A DNA stretch of 64,000 nucleotides from Closterium sp. NIES-65 (GCA_948144175.1 CANXME010000106.1:1984001-2048000), one strand, 5' to 3'; positions 44,626 through 57,098 are shown, counted from the stretch's first letter. Notes: generated by a model from the sequence alone, not told the origin. Numbers and translations are program-made.

Positions 44626-47600
44626 CCCCGCGCTGCAGGAAGATTAGGACAAGCGCGCCTCGGCTGGCTACTACTTGATTTCGCAGAGTTTGGAGCTGAA
44701 CCAGCGTCACCACGTCATGCACCTGCTGCCGGAGGTTGAGTGCGGTCCGAAGGCGTGGACCGTGTTGAAAGAGCTGCACGCCCCTACCTCCATTGTTGCA
44801 ACATTGATGCTGGAGAGGGAGGTGTCCGCGTTGCGCCTGAGCGAGGGAGAGCCGGTGCAACCTGTCCTCGACAAATTGCGCGACCTCTACGCGAAGTTGG
44901 CGACCGCGGGAATCACCTACCCGGAGCAGACCAAGTGCCTGAAGATGCTCTCGCTGCTGCCGGAATCGTGGCTTCAATTCACGAGCAGATTGAGCCTGCC
45001 GCAGAACCAGAGCTCGTGGACACTCGAGTAGGTGCGGACAAAGATTCTAGGAGGACTTCCGTCGCCGTCAAGTGAGGGGTGGAGACGACGGCAGCAGCGG
45101 CTACGGGATGCAAGGGAGGCGACGTGGCAAAGGACATGGCTTCGGTGGTGCTGGACGCGGTGCAAAGAAAGACGACGACTCCAACGACCAACAAGGAGGT
45201 ACCGGTTGGGGTCGCGGTGCGAAATCTGGACGTGGGGGCAAGTCGGGTGCTGGTGGCAAAATGAAAGGGAGTTGCTGGTATTGTGAGAAGGAAGGGCACC
45301 CCTGGTTTTTGTGCTATATGAAACCCGATGGATGGACCCCCCAGAATCGTCACCAGGATGGCAGCGCGCGGAGGAACCAAAAAAACGGCGCCAACATGGT
45401 CGCTGGTTCGTCCGACAACAACCCGAAGGGCAACGGTGGTGCGGAAAAGAAGAAGGAGCGCACCACGGGCCAATTCTTTCATATGGGAGACAAGGGGGAG
45501 CAAGGAGACGCATCTGCTAAGGCTGGAGTAGAGCTGCACCCCCTAGACTATTGGATATTGGACACAGGCGCTGCTTGGACAATGACGCCGCGCAACGACC
45601 TGCTGGACGACGTACGCGCTGCACCGATTAATGAGGTGTGCTCTGCCTCTGGACACATGTTCAAGGTGGCTGGTGCGGGACAAGCTGCGTTTAAGGGAGC
45701 GGATGGCAAGCCGGTGGTGCTGCACGACGTTCTCCTCCTCCCCGACCTGAAGGCCAACCTTATCTCCCTCCATAAGCTTGGCAAGGCTGGGGTGAACACC
45801 AACACGGATGGGGCTCGCACTTATAAGGGGAAGCTGGGCAATCGGGTGCTTTGGGATCTGCACGAGAGCAAGGACGTGTACAGATCTATGTGGCAGCTGC
45901 CGGCGCTGGCGTGGCACGGTGGGGGGCAGGCTGGAGAGGGGTCTGCATCCTAGGTGGATTGGGCAACGGCACACCGACATTTGGGGCATGTGGCAATGCC
46001 TTTGCTGAAGCAGCTGGAGAAGGATGGAGCCATTAAGGGCTTGAAGTTGAACGGACAACCACCCGATGATAACTGTGAAATTTGCCTCCTTTGAAAGTCC
46101 ACCCGTTTCCCCTTCCATAGTGTGGCTGGCAGGAGCAAAAAGCCGTTGGAGCTGGTCGACATGGACTTGGTGGGGCCGCTGCCGGTGCAAGGGCACAAGG
46201 GGGAGCGGTACTTCCTAACTATAGTAGATGACTGGAGCAGGCTAATGTGGGCGTATCCGCTAAAGCAGAAAGATCACGCCGCCTCCACGATTCGGGACGA
46301 TTGGCTGCCGTTCGTGGAGAAGCAAGCGGAGTGTGTGGTGAAGCGGATTAGGACAGATCGGGGTGGTGAGTTCCTTGGAGCTGAGATGACGGCCTGGCTC
46401 AAGAAGCAGGGCATCCAGAGGGAGCTGACCACGGCTTACACCTCACAGTCCAACGGTGTAGCAGAACGGGCGAACCGGACAATTCTGGAGACAGCTAGGG
46501 CGCTGCTCATAGAATCTGGGCTGGGCAACTTGATGTGGCCCCATGCTGTTCGGCACGCTACCGTCGCTAGGAACATGGTACTCACAAAGGTTGGGGATGA
46601 CTCGTTGGTGCCGTTGGAGAGGTGGTTTGGGAGGAAGCCGCCGGTGGACATGCTGATGGTGTTCGGTTGCATGGCAGTCGCCCACGTCCCCAAGACCTAC
46701 CGCAGTAAGTTGGGGGTGAGTGCAATCTGGTGTGTGCATTTGGGGCTGGCTGCTGAGAGCAAGGGATGGTTGCTGTGGGAACCTTCTAAGGGTGTGTTGC
46801 TTGACAGCAGGGATGTGAAGTTTGTTGAGGGCATGATGTATGGGAGCTGGAAGAAACAGCCGGAGGCCAGGGTGTCCCAGCAAATGGAGCAGATCACCAT
46901 GCAGCTGGACCTGACTCCTAGTGTGTGGGAGGAGGGAGAGGAGGCAGCTGCAGAGGGTGGTGATGGAAAAAAGGTACAGGAGGCACCTGCTGGTGGAGAA
47001 AATGATGTGGAGACTGGCACTAGTGGAGCTGCTGGATCTGAGGGGAAAGAGCAGTAGCAAGGGAAAACTAAGAAGCCGAAGAGTGTCGTTATGAAGGGAT
47101 GGGAGACACCCGTCTCCAGGCCAGGACGTACCCGTATGGCTACTAAGAAGCTGACTGCAGGAGCTGATGTAGCGGAGCAGCAGCTTGGGACTGAGGAGGC
47201 ATTGCTGATTCTTCTGCATGGCTATGACCCAGATGAGGAGGATGAGCCTGCGTACTGTTTTCTTGCCCCTGCACCAGTGGAACCAGCTAGCATGGAGGAG
47301 GCATCAGCTTCTAGGGATGCTGAGTACCAGAGCCTGCCGGAGAATGGGACTTGGGAACTAGTGATGCTGCCTGAGGGAAAGAAAGGGGTACAATGCAAGT
47401 GGGTGCTAAGGATCAAGACTGACGACAAGGGGCAGGTCACCATCTACAAGAGTAGGTTGGTGGCTAAGGGGTTTATGCAGAAGGAGAAGCGGGACTTCAA
47501 TGAGATCTTTGCTCCCACTGCCAAACCCCCTACCCTTCGTGTCTTGTTGGCAGATGCAGCCGTTAGTGGGAAGTTCATTATCCAGATGGATATATCAACG

Positions 47601-48904
47601 GCATTCCTCAACGGGATTTTAGAGGAGGAGGTGTTCATGACGCAGCCACCTGGGTATGAGGATGGTACGAGCAGGGTGTGCAAGCTGAAAAAGTCCATCT
47701 ACGGCTTGAAGCAGGCGCCACGCTGCTGGTACCAGAATATGGCAGCTGTTTTAGAGGAGATGGGATTCAGGACCAGCAGCTGTGATGAGAGCCTCTTTCT
47801 CAAGGGGGAGGGGGAGAAGCTGGTGCTGTTTCTGGTCTATGTGGACGACATTCTTCTCTTTAGCAACAGCATGAAGGAGATCCAGAAGGTGCAGCAACAG
47901 CTGATGGAGAACTTCAAGTGCAAGAACCTTGGGGAGGTAAAGTACTACCTCGGGATGCACGTGGAGAGGGATCTGGATCACAGGTGGTTGAAGCTGCACC
48001 AGGAGAAGTTCATGAAGGAGATTGTGGAGAAGTACGGAATTGAGAATAAGCGCAAGGTTGCAACTCCCCTGCCAGCAGAATTCAAGCTTGTGAAAGCTGC
48101 AGAGGATGAAGGGGTTGAAGCCGAGGAGCAGCAGCAATTTCAGTCCTTGGTGGGCAGCCTCTTGTATGCAGCAGTTCACACGAGGCCCGACATCTTTCTC
48201 GGTTGGGCAGCTGGCTAGGGTGGTGCAGAATCCATCTGAGGAGCAGGTGGATGCGGCTGAGCGTGTGGTGAAGTATCTAAACTCTCACCCAAGTATTGGA
48301 GTTCAATACTCTGCATCTACACAAGTGAAGCAGAAAGGGGTTGAGGTGCTGAAAGAGAAGGGGGAGAGGCTTGGAGAAGGCAAGCTCTTTCTCACTTGCT
48401 TTACCGATGCTACGTGGGCCTCTGAGAAGGAGGATTCCTCATCAGTGGGAGGATACATCTGCGTAGTTGGAGGAAGACCTGTTAGTTGGAGGCCGAAGAA
48501 GCAGATGGAGACGGCACTCTCTTCTGTGGAATCAGAGTACATGGCGATGTTCCATGGGGTGAAGGAGGTGATTTGGCTGAGGAGGCTGTTAGAGGAGATT
48601 GGCCAGGAGCAAAAGGTTGCTACGCCGCTGTTTTGTGATAGCAAGGGAGCTCTTGGGATGGCCAGGAACGCTGTGCTTCATGGGCTGAACAAGCACATGC
48701 GTATCAAGTGGGACTGGTTGCGTAAGGGCACTGGTGAAGAGGGGGACGGTGAATCCGATCTATATCAAGACTCACCAGCAGCCAGCAGACTTCCTCACCA
48801 AGAGGCTTGCAGATGAGCCTCATTGACGTTGTGTGCGCATGAGTGGAATGAGCATGAACTAGTATGGAATGATGGGGATGCAGCTGGCAGGCTGAGGGGG
48901 AGTG
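44626..48904 (+). mobile_element. Family A Ty1/copia copy 11, internal region
   Basis: Plus-strand copy containing, in order, gag from mid-core (about 44626-45500, zinc knuckle near 45275-45315), protease (ILDTGAAWTMTP near 45560), GAG-pre-integrase and integrase (about 45960-46730), linker of ENDVETGTSG subtype (about 46850-47300), RT (about 47340-48030; YVDDILLF near 47840) and RNase H (about 48390-48800), then the polypurine tract GAGGGGGAGTG before LTR L11. The 5' LTR and gag start are not in place; the duplication and filler precede it. Broken, with about five or six breaks. Confidence 0.93.
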
Positions 48905-50065
48905 TGTTGGGTGCAAATTCACATTGCACGACATCCTGTCGTCTGTTTGTACGAGTATGCGTGTACGAATGCATTTGGGTATGAATGGAATGTTCGTGTG
49001 TTTGTTTGCTTTCGCAATTTTTGCTTGAAGCATTTGCAGGTACTCACGCATTGTCCGCTTCGGCATAACATTGTACGCGCTATGAATTGTACAAGCAGAA
49101 AGGACGAGCTCGCAAAGGAGCCCAAGATGGAAGCTTTGCGGTTCAGCTTACTTGATTGCGCAGATTCAGTTCTATCCAACTTGAAATTGTACTGTTTTGT
49201 TTGGTTGACTATAGTGTAGCAGGGCAGGCACTATAGGGGTACAATTTAGGTGAAGGTTGGATGTTGTTTGTCAGTATCTGCATGCTACAGGGCCAGGGGA
49301 AACCAGCGGAACCAGCATTTGGCTGGTTGGGCAAAGACAAAACAGGTTCTGTTTTTAGGACCTGAACCTGGTTGTTGTTTTTCCAGGTTGGAAAAACAGA
49401 ACCAGAGGTTGTTTACCAACCTACCACCTGCTGTTTTGTCCAGCCAGGTTGGTTCTGTTGCTTGGAATTATTTGGGATCATCCTTGGTTGTTCCCAGGTT
49501 TATTCCCAAGGTCCTTGCTAGCTAGAAGTATTTATTCTTTGTCTGTTTGAACCTGGATATAGTGAAATTGATTCAAGCAAATTCTTCCCCTCCTGGAAAG
49601 TCGATTCTACGCGGTGCGACGGCGGAATGCTACCTGAGTCAACGCTAGTACGCTAGCACTTCAACGCTAGGCTAACGCTGTCCGAGCCATAACTTCGTAA
49701 TGGCAGAACTTTTCGTAAGACAACTTAGGTAATTTATAACTAAATTTATAACTTTTCGTAACGCTGGTCGATTCATAACTTCGCGATGCAACTTGGCTTG
49801 TTTTAAAGCTCTTAGAGTGAGCTTCGATATAGAAAATTCTCAGCTTAATCCGATCGACGGTCTGCACGATACGCTGCGCGACGTTGAAGGTACTCTTGCT
49901 GTTTTGACTAAGTCCCTCTTGATCCCTCTCTCTTCAAACTCTGACCCGAGGATAGGGGCTGGTCTTGTACCAGGCACCCAAGGATCCTTGGAGGTGACCC
50001 CGAGGAGAGGTTTCAAGTTTGATAAAGTCTTAATAGCTTGAGTTTATTAGGCCCTTACACCAACA
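48905..50065 (+). repeat. Family A LTR (L11), long variant
   Basis: It runs from TGTTGGGTGCAAATTCAC to TTACACCAACA, 1,161 bp. It is about 70 bp longer than other complete copies because of an AT-rich segment near 49715-49790 with repeated AATTTATAACT and CTTTTCGTAA words. It is the 3' LTR of copy 11. Unrelated DNA (GCCTATGCC...) starts right after it, so this is a true outer edge of the element. Confidence 0.92.
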
Positions 50066-50640
50066 GCCTATGCCTGCTTCTGGCTGTGCTGGGGGCAGCC
50101 TTAGCTGCTACTGGTTCTACTGGGGGTAGCCAATGGTGCTGCTGATGCGATGGCGATAGTGTAAGCAACTGCTGGCGCACTGGGGGCAGCCTATTTTGCT
50201 TGTGGTTCTGCTAGGGGCTGCCTAAGCTGCTTCAGGTTCTGCTGGTGGTTCTGGTGTGTCGGCCGTAGCCTAAGCTGTTACTGGTGCGCTGGCGGTAGCG
50301 TAAGCTGCTGGTGGTGCACTGGAGGTAGCCTGTACTGCTGGTGCTGCTGGTGGCAGTCTAGGCTGCTGCTAGTGCGCTGGCTGCAGTGGAAGTTGCTATT
50401 CGTGCTACTGGCGGCAATGGTAGGTGCTGTGGGTAGTACTGGCGGCAGTCTAGGCGGCTGCTAGTGCGTTGGCGGTAGTGGAAGCTGCTTTTGGTGCTAC
50501 TGGCGGCAGTCTAGGCTGTTGCTTGTGCGTTGGCGGCAGTGGGCGCTGTTGCTGGTGCTACTGGCGGCAATCTAGGCTGCTGCTTGCGCAGGCGGCAGTG
50601 TAAGCTATTGCTGGTGCTACTGGCGGCGGGTGTGGCAATG
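50066..50640. repeat. Degenerate 30-bp minisatellite
   Basis: About 19 units of roughly 30 bp built on GTGCTACTGGCGGCAGTCTA plus GGCTGCTGCT, alternating with a related unit AGTGCGTTGGCGGTAGTGGA plus AGCTGCTTTT, so a 60-bp higher-order period is visible toward the right (50400-50640). The left part is more diverged. No convincing continuous reading frame crosses it on either strand. It may be the 3' trailer of the neighbouring LINE or an independent array. Confidence 0.8.
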
Positions 50641-50950
50641 CAGAACAGGTAATGCATTAGTTGGGGCGGCTGGACGCGGAAGGGGCGGCGAGCTACAGGT
50701 AAGGCACTGCGAACGGGTGGGGCTGCGGGGCGGGTGGGACGTAGGGCGGCGCACGGGCTTCATGGGGTGCTGCGCGTGCCTCTGTGCAGGCCGTCGCGCG
50801 TGGCTGCTCGGGCGGTTCCGTGCGCGGCTGTTTGTTTGGTCCGTCGCGCGTGGCTGCTAACAGGCTAACACCACCCCACTTCTTCCCTTCTATGGAGGCT
50901 GGAAGATTATCCCTCTGTCTTCCCATATCAATTTGAAATCAGCCCTCCAC
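50641..50950. other. GC-rich unassigned stretch
   Basis: About 300 bp of G/C-rich sequence with a short direct repeat (CCGTCGCGCGTGGCTGCT near 50791 and again near 50842). I see no domain and no reliable gene; it sits between the minisatellite and the LINE tail. Confidence 0.5.
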
Positions 50951-51039
50951 GCCATCGAGGCCTATGTAGTGTATAGCCTACGCATGATCTCTGCCTCGTC
51001 AGCATCCAAATGACTCCAATCTTTCGCATTCACCCCTCT

Positions 51040-51400
51040 ACTTTGGTTGGCCGCCCGTTTGCAAGCACAGCTGTAGATCTTTACGTGCCTTGTAAAACTG
51101 ATCTCAATTCACCTCAAGACCGTCTTTGGTTGGAAGCGACTATGCGGAAAACCGCATTACATCTTTCCAGCCAGACTTGGTGCGCAGTGGTTGAGATGAG
51201 AGCTGCTTCCAGAAAACCCGATGACGTGTAGCTTTCTTGGAATAGCATATCGCCAACAGAACCTATTGCTCTGCCTGGGTTCATCTGCTGAACTGCCTCT
51301 CTCTACCCCCACCACCGGTTGGATAGTCGCGCTGCTGAACAAATAATGATTCTGCGACTCTGTCCTCTGTAGTGTATACACCGCGCCCTTGCCCCTAAAA
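51040..51400 (-). pseudogene. LINE ORF2, C-terminal segment
   Basis: The minus strand reads STTAHQVWLERCNAVFRIVASNQRRS. The VWLERCNAVFR word resembles the 'W..RN..vF' motif near the C-terminus of plant LINE ORF2 proteins. No complete Cys/His zinc motif can be made out. A weak but position-consistent match; stops interrupt it. Confidence 0.5.
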
Positions 51401-51734
51401 AAGGCAGCATTTCTTCCACTTAGTTATTGTTGCTATGTACTCGCAATACCACCTCACTTGGAGATTGTTCCATGCCCGGTGTCGCCAGCGAGTCACGGAC
51501 TCTGATAGCTTTTTGCTAGTCAATCCTCCTTCCCACCACCTCTTCCTACTGCAGTTGCTGCTTTGGTTGAGACGCTGGGGTTTTCATCGCTTTCCTCAAC
51601 TTCCTTTGCTCGGCCCGCTCGGCTCTCACAGATCTGTGAGCGTAGTAGCTTTGTCCTTGGGGATCCCAATTGACCTCGTACCTTCTCCTCAATCTCCACC
51701 ATGGGGGTGCCGCAGATAAAGTTGACTGTCATAT

Positions 51735-52189
51735 GGGGCTGGCATATTCCACTCTGTGAACCGAGCCCTTCTTGTCAACCGCCACCCTTGTTCCGTATAG
51801 TTTGCCATCTTTCGCAAACTCCATTCTGTAGTAAATGAAATCCCCCGGTCGGTAAGATTGCATGCGCACCAGCCTGGTAGCCATAAAAACCTCCTCTGTA
51901 GTTACTTTTTTTTCAGCAGCATGTCCTGCCAGTTTTGCGGTGTCGCCTCCCATGCTTTCGTCGCCCATTTCCTCTGCTCTTCCCCTCCAAGTTCCCTCTC
52001 TAGCGTGACGTTGCTTTTGAGTGTACTGCTCCTCTCTGACCATTTTTCGATCAGATCCCCCGATCTGACGTCTTTCAGGCAGTACGACCCTTTCTGGCCG
52101 CCGAACGGCAACTTGCCTCTGAAGAAAATCTCCCGGTTAAACAGCGGCTGCTCCTCCTTTGCTTCCCATCTTTCTTCCAGATCTCCCAT
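51735..52189 (-). pseudogene. LINE ORF2, post-RT region
   Basis: The minus strand reads WEAKEEQPLFNREIFF, LPFGGQKGSYCLKDVRSGDLIEKW, WATKAWEATPQNWQDML, and then, in a shifted frame, EEVFMATRLVRMQSYRPGDFIYYRMEF. The QPLF.N motif and the following 'v.Dl....l' segment are typical of L1-like ORF2 after RT. The frame change coincides with the T8 tract at 51906-51913 on the plus strand, a likely slippage site. Confidence 0.65.
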
Positions 52190-52239
52190 ATTCAGAATCT
52201 TTGAATCCTACAGTGTCTTCACCGTGGCTTTCCAACATG

Positions 52240-52625
52240 CCCCTTCAGCTAGTGCCTCAGGATTGAGGGGTATACATAGACGGTCACCAGCCCGAGTGGA
52301 AATCCGGTTGCTCTCTCCCACAACCAGTTTCTCAGGGGTGTCTGCTCTGCTACTACTTTTCCCCGTCTCAGGATTACTGCAAGGTCAATTTTGTGCTTTG
52401 GGTCGATGACTCCCAGCCCCCTTCTTTCCATTCCTTGCAGGCCAGTTCATAGCTCCAGAATATAAAGTGTTTATCGAAGAGGGCCTTGCTGCCGGAGATG
52501 AATTTGTGACAAAGCCGCTTCACCCTCTTCCAGATGTCATGGGGCGGGGCATAAATCTGCACTTGGAAAAGTAGTATCGGCATCGCGTAATTGTTGATGA
52601 TGGTGACTCTCGCCAAGGTTTTCAC
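52240..52625 (-). pseudogene. LINE ORF2, RT thumb region
   Basis: The minus strand reads MKTLARVTIINNYAMPILLFQ, then WKRVKRLCHKFI, matching the 'GR..vINS.......W' and 'I..fIW' signatures that follow the catalytic core in L1-type reverse transcriptases. The GGLGVIDPKHKIDLAVILRR segment is the conserved 'GGLGv.d....N.AL' block after the thumb. A frameshift near 52425, in a run of five G on the minus strand, separates the two. Without the YADD core this is a dead fragment. Confidence 0.75.
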
Positions 52626-52635
52626 ATGCTGTATC

Positions 52636-53727
52636 TGTTGGGTGCAAATTCACATTGCACGACATCCTGCCGTCTGTTTGTATAAGTATGCGTGTGCGAA
52701 TGCATTTGGGTGTGAATGGAATGTTCGTGTGTTTGTTTGCTTTCGCAATTTTCGCTTGAAGCATTTGCAGGTACTCGCGATTATGCGCTTCGGCACAACA
52801 TTGTACGCGCTATGAACAATACAAGCAGAAAGGACGAGCTCGCAAAGAAACCCAAGATGGAAGCTTTGCGGTTCGGTTAAATTGATTGTGCAGATTTAGT
52901 TCTATCCAATTCGAAATTGTACTGTTTTGTTTGGTTGACTATATTGTAGCAAGGCAGGAACTATAGAGGTACAATTTAGGTGAAGGTTGGATGTTGTTTG
53001 TCTGTATCTGCATGCTACAGGGCCAGGGGAAACCAGCGGAACCAGCATTTGGCTGGTTGGGCAAAGACAAAACAGGTTCTGTTTTTAGGACCTGAACCTG
53101 GTTGTTGTTTTCCCAGGTTGGAAAAACAGAACCAGAGGTTGTTTACCAACCTACCACCTGCTGTTTTGTCCTGCCAGGTTGGCTCTGTTGCTTGGAATTA
53201 TTTGGGATCATCCCTGGTTGTTCCTAGGTTTATTCTCAAGGTCCTTGCTAGCTAGAACTATATATTGGTTCTCTGTTTATACCTGAATATAGTCAATTTG
53301 ATTCAAGCGAATTCCTTCCTTCCTTGAATTTCGTTTCTACGTGGTATGACGGCGGAATGCTATCCGAGTCAACGCTAGTACGCTAGCACTCCAACACTAG
53401 GCAAACGCTGTCCGAGCTATAACTTCATAATTGCAGAACCTTTCGCGAGGCAACTTGGTTCTCTTTAAAGCTCTTGGAGCGAGCTTCGATATAGAAAATT
53501 GTCAGCTTAATCCGATCGACGGTCTGTATGATACGCTGCACGACGTTCAAGGTACTCTTGTTATTTTTGCTAGGGCATTTTTGACTCCTCGTTGTACAAA
53601 CTCGGACCCAAGGATAAGGGCTGGTTTTGTACCAGTGCCCCAAGGACCCTTGGAGGTGACCCTGAGGAGAGGTTTTAAGTTTGATAAAGTCTTAATAGCT
53701 TGAGTTTATTAGGCCCTTACACCAACA
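52636..53727 (+). repeat. Family A LTR (L12), complete
   Basis: 1,092 bp from TGTTGGGTGCAAATTCAC to TTACACCAACA. Its left edge abuts the LINE RT sequence (GTATC just before the TG). It carries TATATA at 53259-53264. It is the 5' LTR of copy 12. Confidence 0.92.
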
Positions 53728-55126
53728 AACTCGTATTAGAACTGCGTTATAGTGATTCTCGACATAGGTAAGCGCAAACAAACCAGGGCTCGCTGGTCAG
53801 GGAAGTGCTGAGGAATTTCACCGTCGAGAAGTTCAATGGTGAGGGCTATAATGATTGGGCCTGGAAAATGCAACTATATTTCCGTCAGATTGGATTGCTG
53901 AAACTAATGATTGGGGAGGAGCCCAGACCGAGTGACCTCACGCGAGAGGATGATTGAGACGAGCGCTTCTCGGCTGGCTACTCTTTGATGTCGCAGAGTT
54001 TGGAGCTGAACCAGCGTCACCACGTTTTGCACCTGCTGCCGGAGGTTGAGTGCGGTCCGAATGCATAGATCATATTGAAGGAGTTGCATGCCCTGACCTC
54101 TGTTGTTGCAACGTTGATGCTGGAGAGACATCTGTCCGCGTTGCGCTTGAGCGAGAAAGAGCCTGTGCAACCTGTCCTGGACAAGATGCGCGACCTCTAC
54201 GCGAAGTTGGCGAGCGCAGGAATCACCTACTCGGAGCAGACCAAGTGCTTGAAAATGCTCTCACTACTGCCGAAATTGTGACTTCAATTTACGAGCGGAT
54301 TGAGCCTGCCGCAGAACCAGAGCTCGTGGAGACTCGAGTGGGTGCGGACAAAGATTCTGGAGGAGAACTTCCATCGCCGCCAACTGAGGGGTGGAGACGA
54401 CGACAGCAGCGGCTACGGGATGAGAGGGAGCTGACGTTGCAAAGGACGTGGCTTCGGTGCTACTGGACGCGGTGCAAAGAAGGACGACGACTCCAACGAC
54501 CAACAAGAAGGTACCGGTTGGGGTTGCGGTGCGAAATCTGGACGTGAGGGCAAGTCTGGTGGTGGTGGAAAAATGAAAGGCAGTTAATGGTATTGTGAAA
54601 AGGAGGGGCACCCCTGGTTTTTGTGCTATAAGAAACCCAATGGATTGACCCCCCTGAATCGTCACCTGGGTGGCGGCGCGCGGATGAACCAGAAAAACGG
54701 TACGAACATGGCCGCAGATTCGTCCGACGAAGATCCGAAAGGCAAAGGCGGTGTGGAGAAGAAAAGGAGCGCAGCGCGGGCCAGTTCTTCCATATTGGAG
54801 AACAGGGGGAGTAAGGAGACGCCTCTGCATCCCCTGGATTATTGGGTGTTGGACATGGGCGCTGCTTGGACGATAACGCCGCGCAAGGACCTGCTGGACC
54901 ACGACGCGCTGCACCGATCAACAAGATGTGCTCCGCCTCTGGACTCGCGCTGAAGGTGGCTGGTGCGGGACGAGGTGCGTTTAAGGAAGCAGCTAGCAAG
55001 CCGGTGGTGCTGCACAACGTTCTTCTCGTTCCTGAACTCAAGGCCAACCTCATCTCCCTCCGTAAGCTTGGCAAGGCTGGGGTGAGCACTAGCACGGATG
55101 GGGCACGCACTTACAAGGGGCAGCTA
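53728..55126 (+). mobile_element. Family A Ty1/copia copy 12, decayed gag-protease
   Basis: Plus-strand remnant after LTR L12. It includes a diverged primer-binding site, the Gag core (KFNGEGYNDWAWKMQLYFR near 53840), a diverged zinc-knuckle region near 54590, protease near 54850 (WVLDMGAAWTITP) and part of the region after it. It ends where minus-strand LTR L13 begins. Many breaks (more than six) and clear base divergence mark it as one of the oldest copies. Confidence 0.88.
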
Positions 55127-56243
55127 GGCCTAATAAACTCAAGCTATTAAGACTTTATCAAACTTAAAACCTCTCCTCGGGATCACCTCCAAGGGTCCTT
55201 GAGTGCGTGGTACAAGACCAGCTCCTATCCTTGGGTCGGAGACTGTAAAGAGAGGGATCAAGAATGACTTAGTCAAAAAAACAAGAAAACCTTGAACGTT
55301 GCGCAGCATATCGTGCAGACCATCGACCGGATTAAGCTGAGAATCTCCTATATCATAGCTCACTCCAAGAGCTTTAAAACAAGCCAAGTTGCCTCGCGAA
55401 AAGTTACGCCATCACGAAGTTATGGCTCAAACAGCGTTTGCCTAGCGTTGGAGTGCTAGCGTTCTAGCATTGACTCGGGTAGCATTCCGCCGTCGCACCG
55501 CGTAGAAACGAAATTCCAGGAAGGGAGGAATTCGCTTGAATCAAATCAACTATATTCAGGTACAAACAGAGAAGGAATAAATAGCTCTAGCTAGCAAGGA
55601 CCTTGGGAATCAACCTGGGAACAACTAGGGATGATCCCAAATAATTCCAAGCAGCAGAACCAACCTGGCTAGACAAAACAGCAGGTGGTAGGTTGCTAAA
55701 CAACCTCTGGTTCTGTTTTTCCAACCTGGGAAAACAACAACCAGGCTCAGGTCCTAAAAAACAGAACCTGATTTGTGTTTGCCAAACCTGCCAAATGCTG
55801 GTTCCACTGGTTTCCCCTGGCCCTGTAGCAAGCAGATACAGACAAACAACATCCAACCTTCACCTAAATTGTACCTCTATAGTGCCTGCCCTGCTACACT
55901 ATAGTCAACCAATCCAAACAGTACAATTTCGAGTAGGATAGAACTGAATCTGCACAATCAATTCAACCGGACCGCAAAGCTTCCATCTTGGGTTCCTTTG
56001 CGAGCTCGTCTTTTCTGCTTCTACTGTTCATAGCGCGTACAATGTTGTGCTGAAGCGCATAATGTGCGAGTACCTGCAAATGCTTCAAGCCAATGTTGCG
56101 AGAGCAAACAAACGCACGAACATTCCGTTCACACCCGAATGCATTCGCACACACATACTCATACAAACAGACGGCAGGATGTCGGCTGCATCCCTATAAT
56201 TCCATACTAGTTCATCCTTATCCTTGTGAATTTGCACCCAATA
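55127..56243 (-). repeat. Family A LTR (L13), with an internal insert
   Basis: It starts at GGCCTAATAAACTCAAGC, lacking the terminal few bases, and ends TTTGCACCCAATA before the RNase H side of copy 13. About 40 bp near 56190-56225 (GCTGCATCCCTATAATTCC plus ACTAGTTCATCC) duplicate sequence from the adjacent internal region (56262 onward). It is the 3' LTR of copy 13. Confidence 0.88.
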
Positions 56244-57098
56244 TTCTCCACCTTAGCCTGCCGGCTGCATCCCCATCATTCCATACTAGTTTATGCTCAT
56301 TCCACTCTTCCGCACACAATGCCAATGAGGCTCATCCGCAAGCCTCTTGGTGAGGACGTTTGCTGGCTGCTGGTGAGTCTTGATATAGATCAGATTCACC
56401 GTCCCCCTCTTCACCTCCTTACGCAGCCAGTGCCATTTGATACGCATGTGCTTATTGAGCCCATGAAGCACAGCGTTCTTGGCCATCCCAAGAGCCCCCT
56501 TGCTATCATAGAACAGCGGCGTAGCAACCTTCTGCACCTAGCCAATCTCCTCTAACACCCCCCTCAGCCAAATCACCTCCTTGACCCCATGGAACATCGC
56601 CATGTACTTTGATTCCACAGAAGAGAGTGCTGTCTCCGTCTGCTTCTTTGACCTCCAACCAACAGGTCCTCCTCCTTCTACGCAGATGTATCCTCCCACA
56701 GATGAGGAATCCTCCTTCTCAGAGGCCCACGTAGCATCGGTAAAGCAAGTGAGAAAGAGCTTGCCTTCTCCAAGCCTCTCCCCCTTCTCTTTCAGCACCT
56801 CAACTCCTTTCTTCTTCACTTGTGCAGATGCGGTGTATTGAACTCCAATGCTTGTGTGAGAGTTCAGATACTTCACCATACGCTCAGCTGCATCCACCTG
56901 CTCCTCTGATGGATTCTGCACCACCCTAGCCAGCTGCCCAACCGAGAAAGAGATGTCGGGCCTTGTGTCAACTGCTGCATACAAGAGGCTGCCCACCAAG
57001 GACTGAAATTGCTGCTGCTCCTCAGCTTCAACCCCTTCATCCTCTGCAGCTTTCACAAGCTTGAATTCTGTTGGCAGGGGAGTTGCAACTTTGCGCTC
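56244..57098 (-). mobile_element. Family A Ty1/copia copy 13, RNase H end
   Basis: Minus-strand piece: polypurine-tract complement, RNase H (about 56750-56290: DATWASEKEDSSSVGGY, SSVESKYMAM, HMRIKWHW, IKTHQQPA) and the connection to RT up to TTGCAACTTTGCGCTCAT. LINE sequence starts directly after. Broken, with one or two breaks. Confidence 0.9.

Larger units (their letters stand above)
50951..52635 (-). mobile_element. LINE, 3' part of ORF2 (minus strand)
   Basis: Minus-strand remnant of a plant-type L1-like LINE. The right end carries the RT C-terminal (thumb) region, then the post-RT region and a C-terminal segment. It has the same orientation and right order to be the continuation of the 5' LINE part at 57099-60250, but the central RT with its catalytic box lies in neither part. 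No poly(A) tail is seen at its left side. It is degraded by frameshifts. Confidence 0.75.

Noticed and set aside
50693-50926. Short frames on both strands in the GC-rich stretch
   Set aside because: Arg/Ala/Pro-rich composition and a direct repeat explain them; no motif, no start context, no homologous family recognised.
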